From contig JAJJLU010000419.1 in assembly GCA_023807065.1 (NCBI GenBank), positions 1 to 49,039 of the forward strand: a DNA stretch of 49,039 bases, written 5' to 3'. Positions 30,876 to 41,871 of this stretch are shown here, piece after piece. Within the stretch, counting starts at the first letter, position 1. The number at the start of each line of letters is the position of its first letter. The translations under genes were made by a program, and so were the position numbers. Origin of the DNA: Isotricha intestinalis. Taxonomy: Eukaryota; Ciliophora; Litostomatea; Vestibuliferida; Isotrichidae. The notes below the pieces were generated by a model. The model was given only the letters and a program-made list of their open reading frames with translations. It did not search any database and was not told the origin of the DNA.

Positions 30876-31865
30876 ATGAAGCCTTTTCCAACTGTAAGAA
30901 ATTTTAATAGAAAAAAATTTTCTAAATTTAATTTTAAACAACTTCAAATAGAATTTAATACAAATCCAGATATTTTTTTTTATGAAATACTTTTAAATGA
31001 AGGAAAAGTAGAAACATTTGAAAATATAAAGAGAAAAAAAATGATTGATTTTGTTGAAAGAAATAATAAAGAAATAAATTTTTATTCTTGTTATTTAAAA
31101 ATGACTAAAGATTTTGTTTGGAATGAATTTAAACTTCCTTATATTTATTTTAAAATGCTTTATTTTAAAGCAAGGAAATTAAGAAAAAAAATTTTTCAAT
31201 ATGCTTTTGAAAAAAAAATAAGAATTAATGATATTTTAGAAAGTTATAATCCAAAAGAAAATTTAACTAAATTAAATGAACATAATTGGGAAATTCCAAT
31301 TGAAATTTCTTACAAAAGATATTTTGAGAAAATATATAAAATTACAAAAGTCAAGAAAGAAAATAATAGTGATATATATAAATATTTTGATAAAAGAAAT
31401 TTATTAATTTTATCTAGAACAAATATAAAAAAAAAAAAATTAATTTATTCTGGAAATTTATGTGATATTTATTTACAAAATCCAGATACAAGAGAAAAAA
31501 AAAAATTATCAGAAGAAATGACAAATGAACATATAATAAAAATGAAAGATATTTATTCTCAAAGAAAAAAAAGAATTAAAATAAAATTGAGAAAAGATAA
31601 TAATTTTAATAATAATAATATTAGTTTATTGAGTAAAACTATTAATACAAGAAAAGGTTTATTTTCATTAAAAAAAAAAGTGCTACATATTAATGCAGAT
31701 TTACCTTCTGTTAATAATTCTAATTATAAAAAAGATTTTTCTTCTTCATTTTTTATGAATGTTAAAAAGACACCAAACATAAAAATCAAATATAAACAAG
31801 TTTTTACTCAAGAATCAAGATTAAATAGTTTTGTTTTTTCAAAAGAAGATTTTTTTTATGTATAA
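30876..31865 (+). CDS. Basic protein of unknown function
   Basis: 329 residues, strongly basic (Lys/Arg-rich with runs such as RKLRKKIF and QRKKRIKIKLRK). No signal peptide or membrane helix. The first ~150 residues have regular aromatic/hydrophobic spacing suggestive of a folded helical region. The rest is Lys/Asn-rich and probably disordered. I do not recognise a family; binding to nucleic acid or microtubules is conceivable from charge alone. Confidence 0.65.
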   Translation: MKPFPTVRNFNRKKFSKFNFKQLQIEFNTNPDIFFYEILLNEGKVETFENIKRKKMIDFVERNNKEINFYSCYLKMTKDFVWNEFKLPYIYFKMLYFKARKLRKKIFQYAFEKKIRINDILESYNPKENLTKLNEHNWEIPIEISYKRYFEKIYKITKVKKENNSDIYKYFDKRNLLILSRTNIKKKKLIYSGNLCDIYLQNPDTREKKKLSEEMTNEHIIKMKDIYSQRKKRIKIKLRKDNNFNNNNISLLSKTINTRKGLFSLKKKVLHINADLPSVNNSNYKKDFSSSFFMNVKKTPNIKIKYKQVFTQESRLNSFVFSKEDFFYV

Positions 31866-32097
31866 TTTAAATTTATTTAAATATATTATATCATTAATAT
31901 TTAAAAAAATTATGGCATATTTATATATCTATTAATTCTTTTTATATTTATTTATTTTTCATCTTCTATTAATAATTATTTTCTTTAAATATTATAATAA
32001 ATAATTCTAAAAAAATTATTAAATTTATAAAAACAATTAAATTTATAAATTTAAGTTTTTAAATCAAGATTTAAATAAAAAAAGTAAAAAAAAATAT

Positions 32098-34479
32098 TTA
32101 TTCATGAAAAGTCGAATTGACGATATTTTTAAACTCATTATCATTTTCATAAACAAAAGCAACATATTCATAAAAATTAGCAAAAATTTCAAAATCAATG
32201 ATATTATTTTCATTATTATTTCCATAATTTAATATATAATTATTAATTTGAAAAGAATCAATAAATTCAAGTAAAATTTCTTCTTCAGTTTTTTTACCTG
32301 AAATAACTTCAGGATGATTTTTAGCATCAAAATTCATTTTAATTTGATTAATATTTACATTTCCAGTATTTTCTAAATCAAGAATTGAAAAAATATTATT
32401 TACTTCATTTAATTTATTTTCATTTAATTTTTTTTTAAATTCTCTTATAAATTTTGAAAAAAGAAGATAATTATCATAAGAAAAGGAATTAAATAAAATT
32501 TTATATTCATTATCATTAAAAAATAAATGTTGTCCTTTTAAAATATTTATAAAATCATTATATGAAATTCTCATTAAATTTGGACAAGATAATAAAAATT
32601 GTTTATGAAGATATAATAATCCTCTTATTCCTCTTATTCTTAATTTTTGTTTTAATTGTTCTAAAATATTATTATAATTATTATCTTCATTTTCAAAAAC
32701 ACTTTTTTCATTATTATAATAATTTGTTCTTGGATGATTTTTTGTACTTAAATTTTCTAAATTTTCTTCTTCATTTTTTTCTATTTCTTCTTTATTATTA
32801 AATAATATTTCTTGATTTTTATTATTTTTTCCAAAAGTAAAATTAAAATCATTTTTATTTAATAATATTTGTTCTTTATCTATATTTAATTTATTCCATT
32901 CTTTATTTAATAATGATGTAAAAATATAATCATTTTCAATAAGATATGAAATAAAAGAATAAAATTCAAAAAATTCATTTTTTGAAAAATTATCGTTTTT
33001 AATTCCTTTATAAAAATTATGATATAATTCTAAACAATTTTCAAAATCTATTTTATTTTCTTCTTCATCTGAAATAAAATAATTATTTTTAGGATTATAT
33101 AATTCTTTCATTAATTTAATATTTAAAGGATAATTTTTTTCATTTGAAATTTCATTTAATTTATCATATATTTTTTCAATTAAATTTATTCTTGATTGTG
33201 TCATAAAAGGTTCTGTTATTTTTTTAAGAAAAACAAAATAATTTAATGAATCTTTATTATTGTTTAATCCAAATTCATAAAAGATATTTTCAATATCTAT
33301 TAATGAAATATTAATATTAAAATCCTTTAAAACTTTTAAGAAATCATATTTATTTATTGTTTTTGTATTATTATCATAATATTTAAAATGTTTTATAAAA
33401 TTAAAGAGACAATTTCTTCCATATTTAACTAAATATTTTCTTAATATATTTAATATATTTTCAACTTTATTTTTAATATTATTTTCATATTTTTTAAAAT
33501 TAAAATTATTATTATTATTATAACCCTTAATTTTTTCATTGTTATTTTTTAATTGATAGTTTTCATTTTTAGAATTAATATTATTTTGTTTATCTAATTT
33601 AAATAATAAGTCTTTTAATTCATAATCTGATTCAATTCCAAAACCAAAACATTTAACAAATAATATAATATCATTTAAAGATATATAATTATTATTATTA
33701 GAAAAAGTAATAAATTTATAACAATCAAAAAAATCAGAAAAAAATTGTTTTTCCATATCATCATTAGAATTATTAATAAAGAAATTTCTAAGATCATTAA
33801 ATGAAACATTTTGATTTCCATCTTCAGTTAAATAATTATAAAAATCTTTTGAAAAAGAATATCTTCTTTCATTCCAATAATTATTTATTAAAATTTCTAT
33901 TATTTTATAATATAAAACAACACCATTTATAAATAAATCATATTCTTGAAATAAATATTGCATTTCAAAAGAGTTAAAATTTAAATGACATTCATTTAAA
34001 ACTTTTAAAAAATCATCAATAGTTAATTTTTTTGTATTATTATAATCTATTATTTTAAATGATTTTATTAATTTTAAAAAAGCCAAATTTCCATTTTTTT
34101 CATTTAATTTATTAATTAATATTAATATAAAATTGATAGGTTGAATATTTTTGTTTGGATTAAACATTGAAAAAATTTCTCTTGAAAAATTTTTATAATT
34201 AATATATCCATCTTTATCTTTATCAAAATAATTAAATATTTTTTCAAGATCTGTTGATTTTTTATATACTAATCCTAATCTCTCATTTGTTTTAATAAAA
34301 TTTTGAAGATTACATAAACCTAAAGATTCTAAATCAAAATATTTAAAATATTCTTTTAAAATTTGTTCATTAGTTTTATTTGGAATTAATTTCAATTCAA
34401 TTTTTTCTTTTAATTCATTTACATATCTAATTAAATAAATAAAAAAAGTTTTTTACCTTCGAATTGATAATTCTGTCAT
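32098..34479 (-). CDS. Multi-module EF-hand / calcyphosine-like protein
   Basis: Joining 34479-34457 and 34426-32098 gives 783 residues starting MTELSIRRYVNELKEKI. One clear EF loop, DKDKDGYINYKN (~76-87), has the Asp-x-Asp-x-Asp-Gly pattern but Asn rather than Glu at position 12. At least three longer modules repeat with the calcyphosine-type plan (helix with L..K/R..G..G/L, then F, then a degenerate EF loop, then DFLKVL). They lie at about 105-175 (IDYNNTKKLTIDDFLKVL), 310-390 (YYDNNTKTINKYDFLKVL) and 575-650 (LKQKLRIRGIRGLLYLHKQF). Most loops have lost several ligand residues, so Ca2+ binding may be confined to one or two sites. Such proteins are common at cilia and basal bodies, which is only an inference here. 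Confidence 0.8.
34427..34456 (-). other. Intron, 30 nt
   Basis: Minus strand GTAAAA...TTTAATTAG, phase 2. It splits an Arg codon after the seventh residue. Without splicing the downstream frame has no ATG start; with it the protein begins MTELSIR. Confidence 0.8.
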
Positions 34480-34747
34480 TTTATATATTGTATAATAATG
34501 ACAATTAAATACAAATTTTAAATTAAAAAAATAAGTTATTTAATAAAAAATATTATTATTTTTTCTCCAAATTTTTAAACAATATTTATTTTAAATACGA
34601 TTATTATTGACATTTGAGATTTATTTTTAAAGAGAAAATTTTTTGATTGGACAAAAGACATATGATTTATTCTTTATGAGAATTTAAATTTTTTTTTATA
34701 AATATTAAATTTAATTCTATAAATTATGTTTTAAATTAAATTAAATA

Positions 34748-37207
34748 ATGCTTGATATAAATTTAGAAGAACATAAAACTTCAGATAAAAAAATAATCAT
34801 AAATTCAAGAATAATAAAACAAGAGGCTAATACATATAGTACAATAAAATGTTATAAAAGTTTCCCAGACATTGAAATATTAGAAGCAAAAAATTTAAAT
34901 ATAATAAAAATTCATAAAACAATTTATTTAAATTTACCAAATTTAATATTGATAGATTTGAGAGAAAACACTTTATGTAAAATATCAAAAAACTTTAAAT
35001 TATTTAAAAATTTAGAGACACTACATTTAGATAATAATAATATAACATTTATTCCATTATTTATAGGTGAATTAACAAATTTAAAAAAATTAACGATATC
35101 AAATAATAATTTAACTTCTATTCCATCATCAATTCAATATTTAAATTCACTTGAAACTTTAAAATTTTCAAATAATAAAGTAAAAAAAATACCAATTGAA
35201 ATTGGTCAATTAAAGAAATTAGAATGTTTATATATGGATGAAAATTATTTTTCTGAAATTCCAACAACTTTATGTTATTTACATCATTTAAATGAAATAT
35301 CTTTAGAATGGTTTGAATTTTTAGAACCTCCTTTATATAAAACTTTAAAAGATGCTTTTGGAAAAGCTTTTATAAATATTATTAAAGAATCATTACAAGA
35401 ATTAATTAAAAATTCTATTTTATATTGTAATTTTACTCAATTTTTAGAAATTATAAAAAAAAAAAAAAGTATTTTAACTTCAGAAAAAAATGCTCAAGGA
35501 GAAAATAATATAGAAATGACAAAGATAAAAAAAAATGAAAATTCAACAAATAATAAATATATAAAAATAAAAAAAGCAATAGAAAAAAATTATTATGGAA
35601 TAATAAAGAGTTTACTTGAAGAAAATGATTACATAGAATATATGAATGTAAAAAGTAATGAAAATAAAACATCATTTTATGAAATAATAAATACAAAAAA
35701 CGATGACTTAATATCATTATTTCTTTCAAAAATAGAATTATCAAAATATCCATTATCTCATATATATTTACACAAAGCAATTCGAATGAGAAATCCAGAA
35801 TTAGTGAAAAAATTAATATTAATGGGAGTAAATATTAATGCAACAGATGATCAAGGTTCATCTCCTTTTCATATATTATTTTCAGCTTTTACAAAACAAT
35901 TAAGTGAATGTATGTTGATAGGAAATTTCTTATTAGAAAAAGGATCTTCAATAAATTCTTTTAATAATGATAATTGGGCTCCTATACATATTGCTGCTAG
36001 AAAAGCAGCTAAAGAGTGTTTATTATGGATTATTCATTCTAATAAAAAATTAAGAAAGGAAGGAAAAGAAGAATTTGATTTAAATTTAAAAGGACATAAT
36101 AATTGGACTCCTCTTCATTTAACTATTAATTCTTTAAGAATTGAAGAAACTATTATTTTATTAGAAAATGGTTGTGATGTTTTTATTAGAAATGCTGACG
36201 CTAAAACTCCTAAAAAAGTGTCTGTTGGAAATTATCTTTTTTCTAAATTACTTACTAATTATGAAAATTATGTTCTTGAAAAAAAATTCAAAAATGATAA
36301 TCAAATGTTTATTAAGTGTTTTACTTCTGTTGATGATGATGATGAAATGTATAATTCTAATAATAATATTAAAAATAAAGTTAAGAAAGAGAATTTAAAT
36401 AATAATCAAATTAATTATATTAGTAATAGTGTTAATTATAATAATTATAAAGAGAATAATCCAATTAAAAATTTGAAACATGAAAATAATGAAATTAATA
36501 ATGTTATAATTGGTTATAATAAAAAATATGGAACATCAATATCATATAATCATATGAATTATAATAATAATAATATTAATTCTTCTCAAAAAAAAATTAA
36601 TCATAAAATTTTATCTTCATCAGAAAGAAATTATGAAACAAGTAAAGTTACAAATAAAACTCAAGAAAGTCCTTTAAAAGCAGCAGAAAATTTAAATTGT
36701 TTAAAAGATATTTTAATAAATAATGAATCTCCTGTTTTAGATAAATATGAAGCTTTGACATATATTAAATTATCTAAATATGATATTAAATTATTAATAA
36801 AAATAATTATCGATTGTTTAGATTTAGATATTGATATTAATTTAATTTTAATCACTGATATTTGTAATTGTATTATAAGTTGTGTTATGATTGATTTAAT
36901 TCCTAATTTAAAACAAATTTCAAATAATACTTTATTAAAAGAAAAAAAAAATTATATTAAAAATGAAATTGATAATACAATTTTAGTTTTAGAAAATTTG
37001 AAAAACAATTCTAATTTAATTCAATATCAAAATAATCTTTTTATTAATCAAGAAAAAATTGAAGAAAAAAAAATAAAAGATAATATAAAAAAAATAGGAT
37101 TTGATGATAATGAAATGTTTTATAATTCAAATGGTGAAAGTGAAGAAATTGAAGAAAATGAAAATAATAATTTTGAAGATTTAATAAAAGAAAATGAAAA
37201 AAAATAA
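34748..37207 (+). CDS. Leucine-rich-repeat plus ankyrin-repeat protein
   Basis: 819 residues. Residues ~40-195 are six or seven LRRs of about 23 residues of the LxxLxLxxNxIxxIP type (LETLHLDNNNITFIP, LKKLTISNNNLTSIP, LETLKFSNNKVKKIP). A linker with low-complexity Lys/Asn follows. Ankyrin repeats fill ~335-495 (LHKAIRMRNPELVKKLILMG, WAPIHIAARKAAKECLLWII, WTPLHLTINSLRIEETIILL). The remaining 320 residues are Asn-rich, with one ordered Ile/Leu-rich helical stretch near 670-730 and an acidic end. No kinase or GTPase domain is attached. Adaptor/scaffold role inferred. Its 3' end faces the next gene with only 52 bp between. Confidence 0.9.
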   Translation: MLDINLEEHKTSDKKIIINSRIIKQEANTYSTIKCYKSFPDIEILEAKNLNIIKIHKTIYLNLPNLILIDLRENTLCKISKNFKLFKNLETLHLDNNNITFIPLFIGELTNLKKLTISNNNLTSIPSSIQYLNSLETLKFSNNKVKKIPIEIGQLKKLECLYMDENYFSEIPTTLCYLHHLNEISLEWFEFLEPPLYKTLKDAFGKAFINIIKESLQELIKNSILYCNFTQFLEIIKKKKSILTSEKNAQGENNIEMTKIKKNENSTNNKYIKIKKAIEKNYYGIIKSLLEENDYIEYMNVKSNENKTSFYEIINTKNDDLISLFLSKIELSKYPLSHIYLHKAIRMRNPELVKKLILMGVNINATDDQGSSPFHILFSAFTKQLSECMLIGNFLLEKGSSINSFNNDNWAPIHIAARKAAKECLLWIIHSNKKLRKEGKEEFDLNLKGHNNWTPLHLTINSLRIEETIILLENGCDVFIRNADAKTPKKVSVGNYLFSKLLTNYENYVLEKKFKNDNQMFIKCFTSVDDDDEMYNSNNNIKNKVKKENLNNNQINYISNSVNYNNYKENNPIKNLKHENNEINNVIIGYNKKYGTSISYNHMNYNNNNINSSQKKINHKILSSSERNYETSKVTNKTQESPLKAAENLNCLKDILINNESPVLDKYEALTYIKLSKYDIKLLIKIIIDCLDLDIDINLILITDICNCIISCVMIDLIPNLKQISNNTLLKEKKNYIKNEIDNTILVLENLKNNSNLIQYQNNLFINQEKIEEKKIKDNIKKIGFDDNEMFYNSNGESEEIEENENNNFEDLIKENEKK

Positions 37208-37259
37208 GTAAAAATTTATATAAAATATAAATATAAAAAATATAATAAAATTAATTAAA

Positions 37260-40200
37260 TTATTCAGAAATTTTTTTAACAATTTCTTCATTAAAAATAT
37301 CTTTATATGTTGAATATAATTTATTTTGTTTAAAATCATTTAAATATTTTTTTTTATCTTTACCTGAATATTGAATAGTAAAAAAAACTACTTTTGAAAT
37401 ATTTATTATACAATCTTTATCTTTATCAATGAAATTAATTAAATCTTTAATGAAAAATAATTTGGAATTAATTAAAATATACATTAAAAAGCCTAAAATT
37501 TGTAACATAAAATTATTATCAATAATTAAATAATTAACTTCAAGAAAAATAGAAATAATTTTATTATTAAATAATATAATTTCTTCATTATTTAAAAATT
37601 GAGAATAATAATCAATAATAGAATAAATATATTGATTTGCTTTAAAAACATCATCTTTATTATTTATTAAATCAATAGAAACTTCAATAAAACATCTTAT
37701 TATTTCAATTAAATTTATTTTTTCATCACTAATTAATTTTTCTATTGAATTCCAATTATAATTATTAAATGTTTTAATATTTATATTTTCTAAAGAAATA
37801 ATATTTTCATTTAAATAATTAATCCATTTTTTTAAATCATTTCTTATTATTTCTTCTCTATCATTTTCTAATAATGAAGTTTTTATTTCTTCTTCATTAT
37901 AATTTTTTCCTTTTGGAATAAATGATTTTTCATATAAAGTATCTTTCCAATTATTTTTTTCTTTTTCAAATAAATTTATTATTTTATATTTTAAGTGAAG
38001 TGGTATTAAATTTTCTTTTTTTAATTTTGATAATTTATTATTCATAAAATTTTTTAATTTATTTTTATTATCATTTTTATTTCTTTTAAATATAATTTTC
38101 CCAAATTTAGAAAGAAAATATATTATTGATTCTAAAAAAATATTTTTAAAACTATATTCAAAAATATTATTTGATTCATTATATTTATCATATAAAGAAT
38201 TTAAACAATAAAAACCAATTTTTTGTGAGATAATTTTAACATCAATTAATTCAACAATTAAATTTATTAAACCTAAAACTTTTTTTTTATTTGAATAAAA
38301 ATCATCTAAATTTAATTCTTTATTATCATTAAATTGAATAATTTGATCAAAAGAAGTTTTAATATTTTCAATTAATTTTTTTCTTAAATAACATTCACTT
38401 TGTTTTTTTTCTCCAATAATATCACATAAATTTTTACATAATTTAGCATAAAGAATAACAAAATTATTTTCAACAAAAGATTTTTCTAAAATAACTTGAA
38501 TAAATTGATTTTGTTTTTCTTGAGAATCTTTTAAAATAATTAAAAGTTGATTAAAAATATTATTAAAATTATCAACTGTAACAATATTTAAAATAGAGGT
38601 AAAATCATGTTTAATTGAATTTTCATTTAATTTATTATTTAAATCAATAATAAATTTTTCTGCTTTTTCATTTTCTTTTGTTAAATCTTTTCTTGACCAA
38701 TTTAAAATAGAATTTTCTTTATTAAAAGAATGATTTATATTTAAAGTTAAATTATTATCATTCAAATTATTGTGATAATATTTATTATAACTTTTATTTC
38801 TACTATGACAATTATTTTTTATTTCTATTTTATCATATAATTCATTATAACTTGGCTTTTTTAATAAATTCAAATGATCTAAAACACTTTTTGGTAATTT
38901 ATATATTTCATTTGAATTTGAATAATTCTTTATTGATAATATAAATTGTAATGACATTGAATTTGGTTTAGGAATTAAAGTTATATTTTTTTTATCTATA
39001 TATTTGATTTTTTCTTCATCTTCTATTGAACACATTTTTTTTTCTTCTTTTTTTTTATTCAATGAATCATATTCATTTAATTTTTTGATATTGTTATTTT
39101 CTATATTTGAAATTAAATTAATTGTTTTTTTTTCTTTCATCCTATTTCTTTTTTTATTTGATTTCCTTTTAAAAACACATTCTAATTTTTCAGTTGCTAA
39201 AATAATTTTTTCTGAATTTGAATCACTTTCAAATTTTTTATTTTCATTATTTATATTTTCTATTTCATTTTTATTATTAATTTTAATTGAATTAATTTCT
39301 TTTTTTCTTTTATAAATTTCTTTCTGAGAATCATTTAATAATGTATCATCATTAATTGGAGTATGAAAAATAGAAATATTATCTGTAGTGTAATTAAAAG
39401 AATTAAAATTTGTTTTTATATATTTTTTACTTAATCTTAAACTTTGTTCATTTAGAAAATAATTAAATTCTTCTCTATTATATTTTTCACAAATAGATAA
39501 ATTATTATTATTATTTTTAAATTGAATACTTTTACTTAAAAGATTTTTATTCTTTTTATTTTCATCAATTTGAATTTCAACTTCTCTTTCCATTTTATAT
39601 TCAAATTTATTTTTGTTTTTTTTAGGAAGAGGTAATTTAAGAAAATGATTATTTAAATTACATTTATCTTCAGAAAATATTTTAATAGTAGGATTAATAA
39701 CAAAATTATTATTCATTTCTATTGAAATTTCTGATTTAAAAGAATTTTTAGATATATTTGAATTTGAATTTTGTTCACTTTTATTTTTTGAATTATTTGA
39801 ATGCCTTCTTCTTGCTGCTTTTCCTCCTCTTCTAGTTTTTTTTTTATTTGTTTTTATTTCGTCTTCTATTTTATTTATTTCTTTTTTTATAATTTCTAAT
39901 TTTTTTTCTTTTTTTTTATTTACTTTTATATATATTTTTGATATTTCACATTTTGATATTAAACACTTTTTTTTTATTATATTCGGATTTATTCCTTTTA
40001 TTTTTGATATATAACAATTTTCTATTTTTGGTTTTTTAAAAAATGATATAAAATATTTTTTTGAAATGTACTTTTTTTCAATTTTTGGTTTTTTTATAGG
40101 AAATTTAATATAATCTTTTGTTATATAAATATTTTCTAATTTTGGTTTTTTTTTAATTATATATTTTGTTATAATTGAATTATATGATATTGGCTTTTTA

Positions 40201-41609
40201 AATATTATTTCTTTTATTATTTTTGGATAATTTTGAAAATATTTTTTCGTTATATAACATTCATTATTTATTAATTTATGAATTATAATAAATTCTTTTT
40301 CTCTTTCTATTTTTTTTGTTAAATAACCTATTAATATTTTAGGTTTTTTAAATATTTCTTGTTCTAAAGAAAATGAATCTATTTTTTCTATTTTTCTTGA
40401 AATAGCTAATTTAGAATTATTTAAAGAGTTTTTCTTTAAATTAATTATTTTATTTACTTTTCCAGAATAAGATTGATTTATATTTAATTTTGATTTATCT
40501 ATATTACTCAAACAATAATTTTCTTTTATTTCTAATTGTGTGTTTTTTAAATCTAATTTTATTATCTGTTTAGAAATAAATGAAATGTTTGTTTTTGGAT
40601 AAAATTTAATTTTTTGAATGTGCTTTGAAATAAAACAATTATTTAATTTTTGAACATATGCAATTTTTTTTTCTATTTTACTCATAAAAAAAACTTTATT
40701 AATTACAATTCTTTTAATATTAACTATTTTTTTACTAATAAAAGATAAATTAACAATTGGTAATTTTTTTATTTTAATAATTTCTTTTGAAATAAAACTT
40801 ATTTGATTAATAGGAAATTGATTATAAATAAATTTTTCTTTTGAAATAAAAGAAAAAGGAATAATATTTTTCTTCTCATAAAAAGTATTTTTAAGATTTT
40901 CTATTCTATCATTTATTCTTTTCTTTCCGTCATAAATATTATTTAAACTATTATAAGAATCTCTACTTAATTCTTTTTCTCTAGAATTTGATTTAGATTC
41001 CCAATATCTTTTTCTTCTATAATATGCATTTCCATGATATATATTTTCATTATTATAATTTTCAGAATTTGCTCTATAATTTTTTTTTCTTATTATTTGT
41101 TTTTTTACAATATTTGAATTTTTTTCACTATCAGAAATATATTTATTATTTTTATAATCAACATTATTTTTTTGTATTTCTTCTTTTTCACTTATATTTC
41201 TTGATAAATCTGATTTATAATATTGAGAATTAATATTTTTATGATAATTTATATTTCTTTCACTTTTATTTAAATATTTTAAATCTTCATTTTCATATTT
41301 TTTTAATAATGTAATTCCTTCTTTTTCTTCTTTATTTTTTCTATATATTTGAAATTTATAAATTTCATTTCTTTCATCTCTTTTTTCAGTTTCTTTATTT
41401 AAAATTGGGAAATATTGTTTATAATTTTTTTTCCTTATTCCCATAACATTATTTGTTTCTGATTTTAATTTTGAACTCTTATTTAAATTTAATAATATTA
41501 TTGGATGTTCATAATATTTTGAATAATGATTTCCAATTGATATTATATTATTTTCATATTCTATATTTTGAGATTTTAAATATTCTCTTCTTTCAGAATA
41601 ATGCTTCAT
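37260..41609 (-). CDS. MIF4G-domain (eIF4G-like) protein with a novel N-terminal repeat array
   Basis: 1449 residues. Residues ~967-1200 match the MIF4G helical-repeat domain of translation factor eIF4G: VDNFNNIFNQLLIILKDSQE, IQVILEKSFVENNFVILYAK (LCKNL follows), then LRKKL and KKVLGLINLIVELIDVKII. In eIF4G this domain binds eIF4A and RNA. A helical C-terminal part (~1250-1449) may be a second HEAT-type domain. N-terminal to these are an Arg/Ser/Tyr-rich basic region (1-250), about 16 degenerate repeats of 17-24 residues centred on (F/Y)ISK (~250-565), and a basic patch RRGGKAARRRH near 590. I did not find a clear eIF4E-binding YxxxxL motif. Translation initiation factor or MIF4G-family mRNA regulator; the exact subtype is uncertain. 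Confidence 0.75.
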   Translation of the reverse strand: MKHYSERREYLKSQNIEYENNIISIGNHYSKYYEHPIILLNLNKSSKLKSETNNVMGIRKKNYKQYFPILNKETEKRDERNEIYKFQIYRKNKEEKEGITLLKKYENEDLKYLNKSERNINYHKNINSQYYKSDLSRNISEKEEIQKNNVDYKNNKYISDSEKNSNIVKKQIIRKKNYRANSENYNNENIYHGNAYYRRKRYWESKSNSREKELSRDSYNSLNNIYDGKKRINDRIENLKNTFYEKKNIIPFSFISKEKFIYNQFPINQISFISKEIIKIKKLPIVNLSFISKKIVNIKRIVINKVFFMSKIEKKIAYVQKLNNCFISKHIQKIKFYPKTNISFISKQIIKLDLKNTQLEIKENYCLSNIDKSKLNINQSYSGKVNKIINLKKNSLNNSKLAISRKIEKIDSFSLEQEIFKKPKILIGYLTKKIEREKEFIIIHKLINNECYITKKYFQNYPKIIKEIIFKKPISYNSIITKYIIKKKPKLENIYITKDYIKFPIKKPKIEKKYISKKYFISFFKKPKIENCYISKIKGINPNIIKKKCLISKCEISKIYIKVNKKKEKKLEIIKKEINKIEDEIKTNKKKTRRGGKAARRRHSNNSKNKSEQNSNSNISKNSFKSEISIEMNNNFVINPTIKIFSEDKCNLNNHFLKLPLPKKNKNKFEYKMEREVEIQIDENKKNKNLLSKSIQFKNNNNNLSICEKYNREEFNYFLNEQSLRLSKKYIKTNFNSFNYTTDNISIFHTPINDDTLLNDSQKEIYKRKKEINSIKINNKNEIENINNENKKFESDSNSEKIILATEKLECVFKRKSNKKRNRMKEKKTINLISNIENNNIKKLNEYDSLNKKKEEKKMCSIEDEEKIKYIDKKNITLIPKPNSMSLQFILSIKNYSNSNEIYKLPKSVLDHLNLLKKPSYNELYDKIEIKNNCHSRNKSYNKYYHNNLNDNNLTLNINHSFNKENSILNWSRKDLTKENEKAEKFIIDLNNKLNENSIKHDFTSILNIVTVDNFNNIFNQLLIILKDSQEKQNQFIQVILEKSFVENNFVILYAKLCKNLCDIIGEKKQSECYLRKKLIENIKTSFDQIIQFNDNKELNLDDFYSNKKKVLGLINLIVELIDVKIISQKIGFYCLNSLYDKYNESNNIFEYSFKNIFLESIIYFLSKFGKIIFKRNKNDNKNKLKNFMNNKLSKLKKENLIPLHLKYKIINLFEKEKNNWKDTLYEKSFIPKGKNYNEEEIKTSLLENDREEIIRNDLKKWINYLNENIISLENINIKTFNNYNWNSIEKLISDEKINLIEIIRCFIEVSIDLINNKDDVFKANQYIYSIIDYYSQFLNNEEIILFNNKIISIFLEVNYLIIDNNFMLQILGFLMYILINSKLFFIKDLINFIDKDKDCIINISKVVFFTIQYSGKDKKKYLNDFKQNKLYSTYKDIFNEEIVKKISE
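39910..40865 (-). repeat. Protein-coding degenerate repeat array, '(F/Y)ISK' units
   Basis: Inside the MIF4G gene, about 16 consecutive units of 17-24 codons share the core P-x-I-x-N-x-x-(F/Y)-(I/L)-(S/T)-K-x-I-x-K-I-K-K. Examples: PINQISFISKEIIKIKKL, PIVNLSFISKKIVNIKRI, PKTNISFISKQIIKLDL, PKLENIYITKDYIKFPIKK, PKIEKKYISKKYFISFFKK. Units 7-9 are the most degenerate. Divergence at the DNA level shows an old array kept by protein-level selection. Confidence 0.75.
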
Positions 41610-41871
41610 ATTTAAAAATTTAAATTTTAAATATTTATTTAAATAAATTATTTTTAAAATAATAAATAAATTTGTGAATTTATAAAGTTAGAAAATAGAA
41701 TATTGTGTTTAAATGGTTATATTATTGTTTGGAAATTATTATTTTTTTGGAATATTAATAATAAATAAAACGGTTTAAATATTAAACAATTATCTTTTCT
41801 ATTTATTATTTGATGGTTCAAATTTTTTTATATAAATATATGATTTTTTTTAATATTTTAAATAAAAAAAA

